Shown: positions 35,440 through 47,160 of the stretch, piece after piece
Position numbering within the stretch: the first letter of the stretch is position 1
How the letters are laid out: the number at the start of each line of letters is the position of its first letter
From: Calliphora vicina
Lineage: Eukaryota; Arthropoda; Insecta; Diptera; Calliphoridae
Direction: 5' to 3'
NCBI RefSeq assembly: GCF_958450345.1
Contig: NC_088780.1
Span: 165,832,726 to 165,896,725 of the forward strand
Length of the DNA: 64,000 nucleotides
The notes under the pieces: generated by a model
The model's database searches: none
Told to the model about the DNA's origin: nothing
What the model saw: only the letters and a program-made list of their open reading frames with translations
Position numbers and translations under genes: made by a program

Positions 35440-37080
35440 CGTATTCTTCATATGTAAAGATTTTCCAGCTACTTTAAATGTATGAAAGTTCAATTCCAAG
35501 CGCTAATACCTCTTCCCATGAACATTTATTAGAACAGAGTGATAAGTCCTTAGGCACTTGATGACTAGTAGTAGAGAGCATATCCCATTGCCCCAACATT
35601 TTCCTCTATGTAACATCTCAGGACCTTAAGGTCGGCGACCTTCATATGTTACAGACTAGATATTGTTTCCTACAAAAAATATTTTACTGTAATTGAACTA
35701 GTGATCTAAAGTTTCGTCCAACTCCTCACAGGCTCTTAAGACTACATTATCTGAAAGTCCTTTTCGTACAAGCTGCGACTTCAATTTAATATTAGCCTTT
35801 CCAATACTACACACATACAGGATGATATCCTTTCTATCCTTATCTCCTCACATAATTTTAATAGTCCCACTAACGGGGATTATTGACATTGTCTTATATA
35901 TGAGGGTTGTGATACGAATAAATAAATATAAATTATTCAAATAATCGAGGAAAAAAATAATATTTATTCGAATGAATAAAATTTTTCTGTTTAAAATTAC
36001 AAATTATTCGATCAATAATTGTCGAATAAATTTATTTTGCAGCCAAAATTTAAAAATAAAAAGATTGGCCATTGCTTTAATTTTGAAACAATTGTACAAT
36101 ATAAATTTATTCAAAGTATTGGCCATTGTTAGCTATGAACGTATTCCGTCGTTTTGGCAACGTATGGATTCCGAGCCAAAAAAACTGCTCATCATTTGAG
36201 GACAAGAACGAATCAAGCCACTTTCGGATACTCTTTCCGAAGTGAAGCGTTTCAAGGAGAGAGCATCGATCGAAACAAATACTAATCGGGCGGGTGCGGC
36301 ATCATCAAAATTAAACTCGAATATTTGAACACCCTATCTGATATGCTCATTGTGTGGCGATTCCATGAGTTATTTGTTGAAATTCCTAAAAGGTTTAGGA
36401 TTTTTAAGATTAACAGAATCAATAGTGAAACCATTCTTAGAATTCTTATCCGTATCTTCTTTGCCTATAATCCCTAGTGGCTTGAGACACAAATTATCTA
36501 TTGATTTACATATATTCTGGATTTTATCTATTTTATACTGTGATAATTGCTAAAACTTCTGCCTGATTGAGACTAAAAAGGCACAACGATTTGCCGCATT
36601 ATTGGTATTCAATACAAAATCGTTCTGTAATTCCATTTTGAGCATTTTTATATTCCATTGATCCATTCGCAATTTCTGGTGATACAGTCTATACCTAAAT
36701 GTTTTACCGTAATTCTAAGACAACTTTTCAACCGCTGTTGACACCTGGTAAGTTGTTTAATCTTTGTAAATGTTTGCCTGTAGCTATAAATATTGTTGTA
36801 GAAATTTCTGTTTCATATTTTGCATGAATATCAACTTGGCCATCAATTTAAGTCACGGATTAACCTCGAATTCGTCAGTTTTTCAACCAAGTCTCGAAAC
36901 ACCGGAAGTAGCAATCTAGCAATTCGTACGACCTAATAATAGCGGTATTAACAAATGTATAAATAGTTAATCTATCCATATGGAAGTACAAGAATAATTC
37001 CTTGTAGAACGCCAGCTTTATTATTATAATCTCTTGTCAAATAATCCATCCAGAATATTCAGAAGTCGATATTGGTTATA
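35440..37080 (-). mobile_element. Heavily decayed LOA/R1-like LINE, minus, split by mariner E
   Basis: On the minus strand, from right to left: AGVLQGIILV near 37005 recalls the RT GxPQGxxLSP motif. Next is ITVKHLGIDC near 36700, at the place of the VKYLGV segment, and FSLNQAEVLAI-like sequence near 36565, as at the RNase H start. After a mariner insertion come KGLSDNVVLRACEELDETLDH near 35720-35780, matching the Cys/His tail. Each match is weak, but the order is right for one LINE. It is full of stops. The segment 36060-36305 is a later insertion. Confidence 0.45.
36060..36305 (-). mobile_element. Mariner 3' fragment E
   Basis: Minus-strand readings give DYYLFRS-like near 36280, the NALSLKRFTSERVSESGLIRS-like segment near 36210-36265, DEQFFWLGIHTLPKRRNTF near 36130-36195, then the non-coding 3' end with the TAGCTAACAATGGCCAATAC phrase near 36120. 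It is only the last quarter of the transposase plus the 3' end, which continues left through AT-rich sequence to an uncertain boundary. Confidence 0.75.
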
Positions 37081-37374
37081 AGATTATAAATTTAGAACTA
37101 TAAACGAATGGAGCCAATCTAACGAGATTAACTGATTAGCTATCGCTAAACCACGGTTAGTTGGCTAAGAGTAGCTAGTAAATACAGTTAGACCAGCTTA
37201 ATAGTTCGGCTATGGATCGGTTAATAAATCATGGCTGCTTGGCTAAAAATATTTAATGAATACAATCCGAAGTGATAAATGCTTCGGATCTCGTCGGTTA
37301 TCTACTGTTTTTGGATACATTTTAAAAATTAAGTATTGACTTGAGCAAACTCGAATATATGAGTAAGAATACGA
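37081..37374. other. Non-coding stretch
   Basis: No repeat or gene recognised. Confidence 0.35.
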
Positions 37375-38330
37375 GAGCGGAACAATAAGTCCGTGATTTT
37401 TTCAATTTCTGTGAATAGGCATCTGTCAGTTAACTCCTGACAAAATTTAGACTTGAGGAGAAAATAAAGTGAATTTTGGAATAAAGTGAATTTTGTGTGC
37501 TTATTAAGCAATATTTATGGCGGAAAAAATCATTACTCAAACCAAGACTAAGCTTGATAAAAACTACGGAAACAACATAAGCACCATCGATGTTATTTCA
37601 CGATTTGGTGTTGGTCGATCGTAGATTGAAAGTGTGTGAGATTGCAATAGGCATCCGTGATTTTATGAATTTATCGCTTCTTAACTGAAAGGTCAACACT
37701 GCTTCTGTCAATAGGTATCTGTCAGTTAATTTGAGGAGAAAATGGAAAAAAGTGAATTTCATGTACTCATTAAGCATTATTTTTGGAGGAAAACAACTAT
37801 CACTTAAGCCAAGGCTAAGCTTGATAAATACAATGTCAACTTTGCACCATCAATTTCAATGGTAAAAAAGTGTTTTACTGAATTACGTTGTGGAAGCAAA
37901 AAACAATTGAACAAAATCACGATTTGGTGTTGGCAGATAGTCGTTTCTTAGTCGTTTCAATTTTGTCACTTGGGTATGTGAAAACATTATCCAAGATTGG
38001 TGCCGCCTTTGCTGACAATCGACCACAAACGCAAGGGTGAAGTTTCCATGGCAAAGATCCATGGATAAATCTCCGGATTTATCGCCGAGTGACTATTTCT
38101 TTTTTCCAAATCTGCAGAAAAAGCTCAGCGGATTTGAATCCAACAATGAAATTATCTCACAAACAAATAACTATTTTGATGATCTCGACAAATCTCTTTT
38201 TTTTGGATAAGAGAAATGTTGGACAAAGTGTATAGAGCTCAAAGGAGACTACGTTGAAAGTCACGGACTTATGGACGCTGTGCGTTGAAACAGAACCTTC
38301 TGGAAACATTTTGATTCGGGTGCAAATTAT
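37375..38330 (+). mobile_element. Second mariner type: tandem or nested remnants
   Basis: Two 5' ends occur in series. The first is near 37378-37625 (AAGTCCGTGATTTTTTCAAT, TCTGTCAGTTAACTCC, ACTTGAGGAGAAAAT). The second is near 37655-37900 and encodes MEKSEFHVLIKHYFWRKTT and AKAKLDKYNVNFAPSISMVKKCFTE (from 37742). Near 38060-38230 follow DKSPDLSPSDYFFFPNLQKKL-like, SGFESNNEIISQTNNYFDDLDKS and EMLDKVYRAQRR-like readings, the C-terminal part of a mariner transposase. The middle is deleted. The sequence differs from the main mariner family here and resembles the group with MEKxEFRVLIKHYF N-termini. Frameshifts and deletions leave it inactive. Confidence 0.65.
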
Positions 38331-40109
38331 TATTAGATTGGTACATCGATTTATATACAATTAGTATAGTAATTGATGGATTAAATTTAGTAAGTAGTTA
38401 CGTGAAGTTAACTCTATGTATATCAAGCTTGAAGGAACCCTTTAAAATAAGTGTTTTTGTGGATATGACCAAAATCGTATTTAAATGAAATTTATTTTCG
38501 CTAGAAACTTTAGAAACATAATTTAGAGAGATAGATTTCAGTAGATTCTTAATAATTTTTCAGATACTCCTTGATTTAATTTCAATTAACCAATAAAGCG
38601 TTTTATTTAAAACCCCCAACTACCCGGAACTCGTTAAGCAAATTAGATTAAGGTGATTAAAAGAATCTTCCAAGTCCCTCCCATTCATTTAATACCTCAA
38701 TAAACTTCCTTCATTCAATGTCTATAATTAGCCATACATATACTCGTAAATGCAGTTAGCAATAAAAATAATAATAATATTAATAATAATATCAAGTAAA
38801 CGAAAATAATACTACAGAATTTTGTAAGCCAAACTGCAAAATAATTCCCATTCTTTTGTAGGTATGAATTTCTTTATTTAGTATTTTTTGTACCCTTTTC
38901 AAGCTTTTATGTAATTGACTGTGATTATGCCTAATAGGTTTGCATTATGCGTTTGCGTGTTTAGAATATTTATGCAATAATTTGCGAATAATATGTTGAA
39001 ATTTTCATTAGTATGTGAGAGTTAGTTCGCATATGCATACAAACATACATACATTTGTATGCATATGAGTATGATGTCTGTCTAACTGTCTGCAAATATA
39101 TTTGTGTCTATGTCCGTCCCTACTGCGTCTGTCTGATAATGTTTATATTTAAAATTGCATTTGAAGAAAATTAAATTGCAATGAGTAGACAAATTATAAG
39201 AAAACAACTGTTTAAAACGAGCCCAGACATAGAGACGCGCGACAGACAAGAAACGCAAATAAATTACATAAAAAAAAAACCTACCACTCACTAGCTGCAA
39301 TAACATTCTTATTTATGAAAAATTTAAATACAATCACATACTTTAAATACGCATGCAATTATTAAATGAAGCTACACACAAAATACAAAATAAGCAAATC
39401 CATACAAACATACTACATAAATTGTATATTAAATTTGATTGTTTCCGCAAAGAGACACAAGCGATAAAATAATAAAAATAATAATTATTATTATTAAACT
39501 GCTTATAAACACAGTTTAAATTGAAGATAAATAAACTCTGTTTATAAAACGTCGTTTAACTGCTTAACACATCCTGGTGATGGCATTAAATTCGCACACA
39601 CACGCTCACATTTGCACTCTTACTGAACCACTCGATCCGCTGGAACGTCAGTATTTATGGTGTTTTGAACGTTGTTGAGTCGCTGCTGTTGCTGTAGTCG
39701 TCGCCGTCGTCGTCGAAACTGATCGTAAACGTTTGTTAAGATATCGTTAAAAGTCATATCATTAAATGAATGTTATTAAGAGATTTTAATCATTCGGTGA
39801 TTTATTCATTAAAAAGCAGTTATTAGCCAGAAACAAGACAACAGACGCTTAAAAAATACAACACTTTTTAAACGACCAAAACGAATATGCCAAGAATTAA
39901 CCAAAATGCGTTATAATAAGCGATTAATGACGACTTGCCGTTTTCCTACACACGTTTGGCAAACGGTTTGTGTTTTACCATCAACAAGTTTGCTACAAAT
40001 ATACAAGAGATTTCTTCAATTTTTGTATCCCTTCCAAAAAATAAGATTTTCGGAGTCATCAAAATAATTATTTCTTTGTGAGGTAAATTCATCGTTGGAG
40101 CCGAGTCAT
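38331..40109. other. Non-coding, comparatively unique sequence
   Basis: AT-rich with CATACAAACATACATACATTT near 39036, TAATAATAATATTAATAATAA near 38770, and GTCGTCGCCGTCGTCGTCG near 39697. It reads like ordinary fly intergenic or intronic DNA with AT-rich motifs. No exon supported. Confidence 0.4.
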
Positions 40110-40622
40110 TTCTTCAGGTTTATAAACAATAAATAGTTACTCGAGGCTAAATCCGGAGAATATGACACATAAGTGAGCAATTTGTTGACTAATTCATGGA
40201 TTTTTGCGGTTGATTGTGACCAAAGGCGGCACCCATCTTGCGAAAAGCTTTCTTATGCCCAAGTAATCATTCAAAACTGAATGCAATGAGCCATATGGGA
40301 TGCATATGGCTACCATAATCTGGCGCACTTTCAATCTCCGATCGGTGAACAACATGTTGGGAATTTATTAAATTGTAACGGCTACAACGAAATTCAGTAA
40401 ACCACTCATTTTTTAGCTTAGTTTAGCCTTGGTTTAAGTGATGGTTTTTTTCCGCAAAAAATAATGCTTAATGAGCAGATATAATTCACTTTTTCCCATT
40501 TTCTCCTCAAGTCAAATTTTGAGAGGAGTCAACTGACAGATGCCTGATGATAGGAGCAGTGTTGGCCTTTTAGTTAAGAGGTGGGAAATTCAAAAAATCA
40601 TTGACTTATTGACCCGCCTTGT
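40110..40622 (-). mobile_element. Second mariner type, 5' portion, minus strand
   Basis: The minus strand begins with AAGTCAATGATTTTTTGAAT near 40590, as in the copies at 37378 and 37655, followed by CTCTTAACTAAAAGGCCAAC, CATCTGTCAGTTGACTCC and a start region reading MGKSELYLLIKHYFLRKK-like near 40440-40500. DRRLKVRQIMVAICIP-like sequence follows near 40290-40345, then a stretch whose phrase GATTGTGACCAAAGGCGGC continues toward 40200. The C-terminal catalytic part is not seen. Confidence 0.6.
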
Positions 40623-40954
40623 CTTGTTGTTAACTGATTGAAAACAGTATTCTTAACTGTGATACCCTGCTACTGAAATAAATCTAGTCCACACGATTGT
40701 TCCTAGACATATCTCTCTTTCATAATGAAACTCTCTTCCAAGTCGGTCCCAAAGAGCAGTGAGTCTGAATCGCGAACGCATTGTGCCCTGAGTGTAAGCC
40801 GAATAATCTTGACATACTGAACCCTGAATGTATTGGAACCTTTGCTTAGGGATAACGTTATCTAGTGCTTCTCTATAGATTCGAATATGATTCGGAAATA
40901 TACTCCGATATTCCTGCAAACTATCCAACATCCGAAAATTCTAGGCGGAACTGA
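40623..40954. other. Short unclassified stretch
   Basis: A 92-codon minus frame (40653-40931) is open (MLDSLQEYRSIFPNHIRIYR start) with moderate GC, but I recognise no domain. It could be chance or an unknown element. Confidence 0.3.
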
Positions 40955-41655
40955 TCTGGTTGCGAGAGATGGTTTGTTCGGTTCAGATGTGGTGATTTTG
41001 ACACGGAAGACAAAGTACGCCCAGGATAGCCAAAAATGTTTGAAGATCAAGAATTGGAGGCATTACTCCATAAAACTTGTTATCAAACTGAACAAATCAT
41101 TGGAAGCTACACAAGGAAATTCAAAACGTTTACGAGCAGCAGGAATTAAACAAAATCAGCGAAATTGGATACCAAACGAATGAAAACGATAGACCATGAA
41201 AGACGACTTTGCATGTCCGAAATGATGCTTGATCGCCATAAAAGAAAATAATTTTTGCAACGAATCATGAAAAATGGATAATTACTATAACCCGAAGCGC
41301 AAGAGATCGTAGAAGTCCAGCCGAATCAACACTTAAGCCAAATATGTGGTAAAGTAATGATGTCTTTGGTGGGAGCAAAACTGCTGAAATCTTGCCAGAC
41401 CATTACTGATTCGTTTGAAGCGAGCATTGACAGAAAAAAAGCCACATGTTAAAAACAAAACCTGTTAAAAACTATTTTTAATGAAGTGGTTGGGAAGTTT
41501 AGCTTCAGCCGCCCCGTCGAGTAATATTTGCTTTGATTGATGAAGAACGCTCTCTCTGGGATATGATTCACTTTAGAACAGAGTATCCGATGAGCCGTTC
41601 TTTTGGTTCGGAATCGATATATTCCCAGAAAGATGGGAAAAGTCTTATACCCAAA
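40955..41655 (+). mobile_element. Mariner copy F, decayed
   Basis: GLFGSDVVILTRKTKYAQ and DTEDKVRPG-like readings near 40970-41025, then HYSIKLVIKLNKSLEATQGN, RLRAAGIKQNQRNWIPNE to 41183, SEMMLDRHKRK near 41215-41245, YYNPKRKRS near 41285, and SSNICFD/NALSGI-like 3' readings near 41520-41640. Several deletions occur in the middle, including most of the region between the first and second catalytic Asp. Confidence 0.75.
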
Positions 41656-44390
41656 ATTTACTATGTTTTTGGGCTGGACGTACATGACGGATGAATTCCA
41701 CGACCTGTTGTTATTCAGGGAATAACAAATTGGATGCCAGCATACGGGAAAGTGATGGCTTCTATACTAAACTAAAACAAAAAATCGATGAATGGGCTCT
41801 TAAGGAAATAGAACGAACACATGTTGTCTATCATATTCAACTGTTGGAAATTTAAACTTCTGTCTTTCTCTTTTGCTCCAAAACCAATCAAAACCTTGCC
41901 TTTAGAAATTCTCATAGCAATAATTCCCAACACTGTATTATAGAGTATCGTATTGTTTTTCGGATAAAGCCATGAATCGCAGCGAATGTCTCAAAGATTT
42001 GCAACATAAGAATGAGGACAAATTTTTAGGATAAAAGCTGTTTTTGTGGGAGGAACGGAATATAAATTTAAGGTCAGTGTTTAAAGAAAAATATTGGGAC
42101 AAGGATCAGACAAAGAGAGGGACGAATTAAGGGATGAACATGTATGGAAGGGAAAGGGGATTTGGTAAAGGACAATTCGAACAGGTGACTAAAGTGACAC
42201 TGATAATTGTCTATATGATAATGGGACAACATCGGATGTAACTAGGAGAGATGTACGAACTTTTGGAGCGGTCAAGTGCTTTCTTTGGAGAAACAAGTGT
42301 CAAGAAGCTGGATTATATGGTAATTCTCTGACATGAAACAGAATTACTATAAATCATCTCACAATCATAGGATAGAACAATATCCTTCTCTAGTCCAAAG
42401 CCGGCCAAGGGGAAAATGTGACAATGGTCTTGTTTTGGGTTTTTGGTACTTAAAAGAACTTAGCAGCTATCGGAGTGATATATAAGGTAGTTGCTTGAAG
42501 GAAGTTTCGTTGGCCATACCGAACCGATGTTCCTTAGGGAGAAGAACCGACGAAGAAGGCGTATTTTTGCTTCTTCAAACATTTTCATAAAGATCCTGAA
42601 ATAACTAATGATCTTTACCTCTGATCATTACAGATCCATAGGATGTCACAATGAACACATTGAGTTAATAACAGTTAACTATAGTAGCCTTCCCCATATT
42701 ACAATACCAATCAGTTAAACAACTAAATTAATCAACCAATTCGATACCAAAGTAGAGTGTAGTGCCCCCAGTTCAACATTTATATGCGACGTTATAAAAC
42801 GCACAATGTCCAACGCACGGCAGGTCTTCATTTATGTGTTGGAATTAAAATGCAAAACAACATTTGTTCCAGGAAAAAATATGCAAAATGTTAAATGCCT
42901 TTTGCTCAACTCTTAACTCAAACTACACAACAGTAGACATACAAACAGACTTTCAGTCAGTCAGTCATTCATTCAGTTAGTTCGTTAGTCAGTCAGTCAG
43001 GCATGGATGAGTGTGTTTTTGGACATGCAGATGGACGGACTTACGGGCAGAAGGACAGACAAACATATGACTATTTATATGTTGTCTCAATCAAGTACGC
43101 CGTTATAAATATTTCTTCATACAAGTATTCACTATATATAGGTACATATAAGTATGTATGAGAGCATACAAAAAGTTTTAAGGGCTGGCACACAATCCAA
43201 CTTGAGTCTGGTCATATGGTCAATCCAAGTGCAAGTAAGTATGAGTTTGTGTGTAGAGGAACGTTTAAGCCACGTCTTTGCAAGAAATATTTATTACAAC
43301 ATTAATTTGTTAAATATTTAACATGTTTAGTGTCAGTTGAAAACATCGACACTCTTCATTGGCTGCATATATTTGGTCGGTTGTTTAGTTGGTTGGCTGG
43401 CAGGCTGCATGGGTTGTAAATAAATATTGAGGAATTAGTAATTATGGAACGTAAAGATTCAATTCGAGAGACGCGACTTTAGTCTGATCATAAACTTAAG
43501 CAAAATAAGTAATAATATAAATTTTTAAAACTATAATTTTCCTGTTACTGCAAGTTGTCTGTTGTTGTTGCTGCTGCTGCCACTGTCAATATTCATGGTT
43601 TTGCTATGTAAATATTTATGAATTGGTTGCATGCCTCATAGCTCTAAAAATGTTATTTTCCAATTATCTAGCACTTAATTGAAATACGATTTTAGTAGTT
43701 TTTTTGCCAGCATGAACATACAAAATCAACATTATCGGGTAGTTTAATTTTTACTCATGCCACTGCTGCCACAAATATTAATTTTTAGTTCGCCCATTTT
43801 CCGTTTCACACTAAACAATTATTATTAAATTGCTCATAAAATTTAACAACAGCAACCGGCTAAAAAGAACTGGTTAATTGAATGAATATTTAAGTAAATA
43901 TTTGCTGTTCTAACTTAATATTTACAAAAATGAAAAATGGTGTGGCTAATTTAGATTATTCAGATTTTGAAGTTTGGGAAACTAAATATTGCTGCAATTT
44001 GGAAGGCATTTTTTATACATTTACTTGTTAATTTAGTTAATTTGTAGTGATAAGTCCCTTTTCTCAAATTTGTTCAGAAGACGTTAATAGAATCCTTTAT
44101 TTAATATTTTTTGAATCTGTAAATTAGCTCATTTTCTATTATTCATTTTATTTTCGAATTAATTCGGAATTAAAAAATATTAGTCATTCATTCTAATTAT
44201 AATTCAAAGGTTTATATTTAAATATAATTCATTCATCGTGAATTAGTTCATGATGGAATTAGTTCATAACAGAATTTATTCAACCTTAGAATGGTTCAGA
44301 TTTTATTAATTCAAACCTAATACAAATTGTATTACAAAATTTTCTCTTCATTTAATTTGTTTCAAGGTTGGCCAATCATTCAAAACTGTA
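41656..44390. other. Non-coding stretch, simple repeats
   Basis: 41656-42560 is of moderate GC with no recognised domain and could be unknown repeat DNA. CAGTCAGTCAGTCATTCATTC and GTCAGTCAGTCAG form a tetranucleotide tract at about 42955-43002. GTTGTTGTTGCTGCTGCTGCC lies near 43563. No gene supported. Confidence 0.4.
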
Positions 44391-44552
44391 AAAAGGTAAC
44401 GGTATCGCTAATGTGGACTATTTCGATAATAGTAGCGGTAACGGTTTGATGTTATTTCGCTAACGGTATAGAATTGTTAATAAAATTTACAAAATTCAAA
44501 AATACTTCAGTTAACAAAGTTCATAATTTATTAAATTAAATTTTTCTTCCCT
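44391..44552. repeat. Left part of an interrupted TAACGGTA-rich segment
   Basis: Words GGTAACGGTATCGC, CGGTAACGGTTTG and GCTAACGGTATAG recur. A matching right part, GTGGTAACAGTATTTACG and CGTTGGCGGTATTTGG, resumes at 45212-45258 beyond the inserted family 2 repeat. They probably belonged to one sequence. Confidence 0.35.
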
Positions 44553-45186
44553 TCACCATGAGTGGCAAGGGTATAAGTTTGTCATTCCGTTTGAAATTTC
44601 TACATTTTTAATTTGTATATATATATATATACAAAGTATATATATTCTGGATCGTTATAGATAGCGAAGTCGATATAGCCATGCCCGTCTTGCCGTCTGT
44701 ATGTTGAATCTATCTTACATTCATGATTCATACATCAATATATCGGGAATTCTTCCAGCTCGGTTGCTATGTAAAATCGACAAAATCGGGACTTAAATGG
44801 CTGAGATATAAGGAAAAAACCGGGGCAACCTCGATTTTTGGCCTATTTTTGATTTATATCTGAATTACTAAGTCATTAATATAGACAATATGGATATCTA
44901 AAGATAGATATTTCAAAGTCCATTGCAACGATAGGTAGAGTAGGTCCTACAATGGGTCAAAATCGGGAAACATATTTTTTAAACCGAATTTTTTTTTCAT
45001 CAAAATTTTTTTTTTCATAAATTCTTTTTCAAAAAATATTTTGTTATGAAAATTAAAAAAAAAATTTTAAAAAACATTTTCAATTTTTTTTTTAACAATT
45101 TTGAATAAAAAATTAAGTTTTATTTTGTATAATTTGGTGAAGGGTATTTAAGATTCTGTAGCCGAATATAGCTGTCTTACTTATTT
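44553..45186 (+). repeat. TATACCC-type repeat, family 2 (plus copy)
   Basis: Starts CCCTTCACCATGAGTGGCAA then GGGTATAAGTTTGTCATTCC. It passes TATATATATATATACAAAG and CTGGATCGTTATAGATAG, then GTCGATATAGCCATGCCCG and a long A/T-rich interior. It ends TTTGGTGAAGGGTATTTAAG, a degenerate hairpin ATTCTGTAGCCGAAT and CTTACTTATTTTT. CTTCACC at the start and GGTGAAG near the end are inverted relative to each other. It is a more complete version of the minus copy at 28843. Confidence 0.7.
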
Positions 45187-45384
45187 TTTTTTTAAATTTT
45201 GTAGAACCAATTAGTGGTAACAGTATTTACGATTATATCGTTGGCGGTATTTGGGCTGAAAGGGTATTATAGGGGCACCTTGATTTGCTTTTGTTTTGGT
45301 TTTAATAATTTACTAAATAAATTTAAAAAAATAAATTTGTAATAGATTTTGATTAAAAATTTAATTACAAAATAATTCTTTCAG
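45187..45384. other. Right part of the TAACGGTA-rich segment and AT-rich DNA
   Basis: See the left part at 44391. No gene. Confidence 0.35.
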
Positions 45385-45625
45385 CAGCTCAGACTCTTTT
45401 TCTCCCACCAAATACAGAGAATTACCTTAGCGCCATGGATATTTGGCTTTGGTGTCGATTCGGCATGTTGGGCTTCACATAATATTTCGTGCGAAAATTA
45501 TTCTCTTTTATAAGCATCATTTCAACGATTTTTTTCAAGGTCTCTCGGCTTCAATTCGTATACCAATATACCTGCTTTTGGATGAATCCTGCTTCTCGTA
45601 AACGTTTTGAAATAGCTGCTTGAGT
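45385..45625 (-). mobile_element. Mariner internal fragment G
   Basis: Minus-strand readings: TQAAISKRLREAGFIQKQ-like near 45565-45620, GIRIEAERP near 45545, an EMMLIKENNFR-like segment near 45500-45520, KPNMPNRHQSQISMALR near 45425-45480, then a lost-frame VWWEKESELLK-like segment to 45385. Homology stops on its 5' side at the same TA (45617-45618 on the plus strand) that carries the MITE in copy A. The sequence that follows, CCGGGAAAAATATACAG, is not mariner. Confidence 0.75.
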
Positions 45626-46929
45626 ACCGGGAAAAATATACAGTATTGAGTACAGAGTACCTTAATACTCAATACTTTCACACCACTAAGTAATTGGCTA
45701 TAATTTTTATGCTAATTTTAAAATAATAAGCTAACAGCTATTGAAAATCGATATTGTAAAATAAAGTGATTTTTTTTAGGGAAAACCACATTGTTGACAA
45801 CCCTGTATTCTGACATTTCTTTCCTTGTTGCCATTTAATTTGTATTCTTTTTCTTATTCCTTCATTTGTACAATTTATTATAATCGGCACGCATTCACAC
45901 TCTTCATTAGGTTAACTATGTACTCGTACGTCGTCCATATAAACGGATGGATGTTGATGTGCTGGATGTTCAGACAGAGACTCTATGTCTCTTCCCTTTG
46001 CACACCTCATTTCCTGTCTGGGTCTTCACTGTTTTTTTTTCAGTTTTTTTTTATTTATTCTTTAGGTTTTTTGAGTGACTGCAATGACTGCGAGGAGCAA
46101 ATGAATGAGTCGAATTTGCAACAATATTTAGCATAAATACTTGTTGTTACTTGTTGTTCGTCGCGCACTGAACAAATTAAATTGTTTCCTTAATGTTGTG
46201 TTGCTTTATGCATTTATTTTTTCTGTTCTGTTGCTGTTGAAATGAACTTACAACGCACCATTGCAGACAGCAAAAGTGCGAACGAATGTATATGTTGCAA
46301 GTGAGGATTATTGTTTAATATTTAATTGGTAATGGTGTTTTTTAAGTATTTTTTTCGTTTTTTTATAATTGAAAAATTAAGTAGTTGAATTTATAACATT
46401 TATTTAGGGAGTCATTATAAAACGCAATAATATGATTATTAATTAGGTTTTATTTTTACAAATACAATATTTTTTGTTAATTTTGTTAATTTTCTAGGAA
46501 AAAAAAACTCCATAGTGCCCTCACCTAAGTACATAAAGGCACTTAAAAAACCGCGGTTATTTAAAAATCGTTTAACAAATTTAATGGATCAAATTGTATT
46601 CTAAGCATAGCAGAATTGAAATAAATGATCAATATGCTTGAATAACATTTTGAGAGGCAATAGATAAAGCAAAACTTACCTTAAAAGTAATTCTGAAAAC
46701 AAAAAACTAATAATATATTTAATAAAATTTAAACTGTTAGTAATCAATGATACGTTATTTTTACATTTTTCAAATGGTCAAGAAATTTTATATGTATAAT
46801 GAAAAAAGATTTGCCATTTAACAGAAATATTCTAAAATAGGCATTTACTACAAAATACCAGGCCATCGCTGGAATTCAGTAGGATCTAAGCGGCAGATCC
46901 ATTGAAAATTTAACCTTTCGGATCCATGC
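45626..46929. other. AT-rich non-coding stretch
   Basis: Contains a segment with TACAGTATTGAGTAC and GTACCTTAATACTC-type short dyads (45640-45690) and GTTGTCAACAACC-like words near 45790. The 103-codon frame at 45825-46136 is hydrophobic low complexity with no domain. Confidence 0.35.
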
Positions 46930-47160
46930 CACCTTTCGAAGATACTACAATTGGCCATTATTACCTATCACCATTTTTCATCTTTCTGGCAACATATGGA
47001 TTCCGAGCCAAAAAACTGCTCATCTTTTAAACCAAGAACGAATCAAGCCAATTCAAATAATCTGTTTCAAAGTGAAGCGTATCCCAAAAAGAGCGTTCTG
47101 CATCAATCGAAACAAATAGTAGTCGGATGGGCCAAGTTTTATACTAGGCGGGTAGTAAAA
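46930..47160 (-). mobile_element. 3' part of mariner H, left of the satellite array
   Basis: The minus strand reads YSLKLGPSDYYLFRS-like near 47090-47150, the NALFGIRFTLKQIIELA-like segment near 47045-47100, then SSFLVKDEQFFGSESICCQKDEK-like and the AATGGCCAATTGTAG 3' end near 46945. The complementary 5' part, same strand and correct order, lies 7.6 kb to the right (54755-54875). The missing middle is replaced by the 28-bp array. Confidence 0.75.

Noticed and set aside
38331..40109. Possible enhancer-like conserved non-coding region
   Set aside because: AT-rich homeodomain-type words are expected by chance at this composition, and conservation cannot be tested here.
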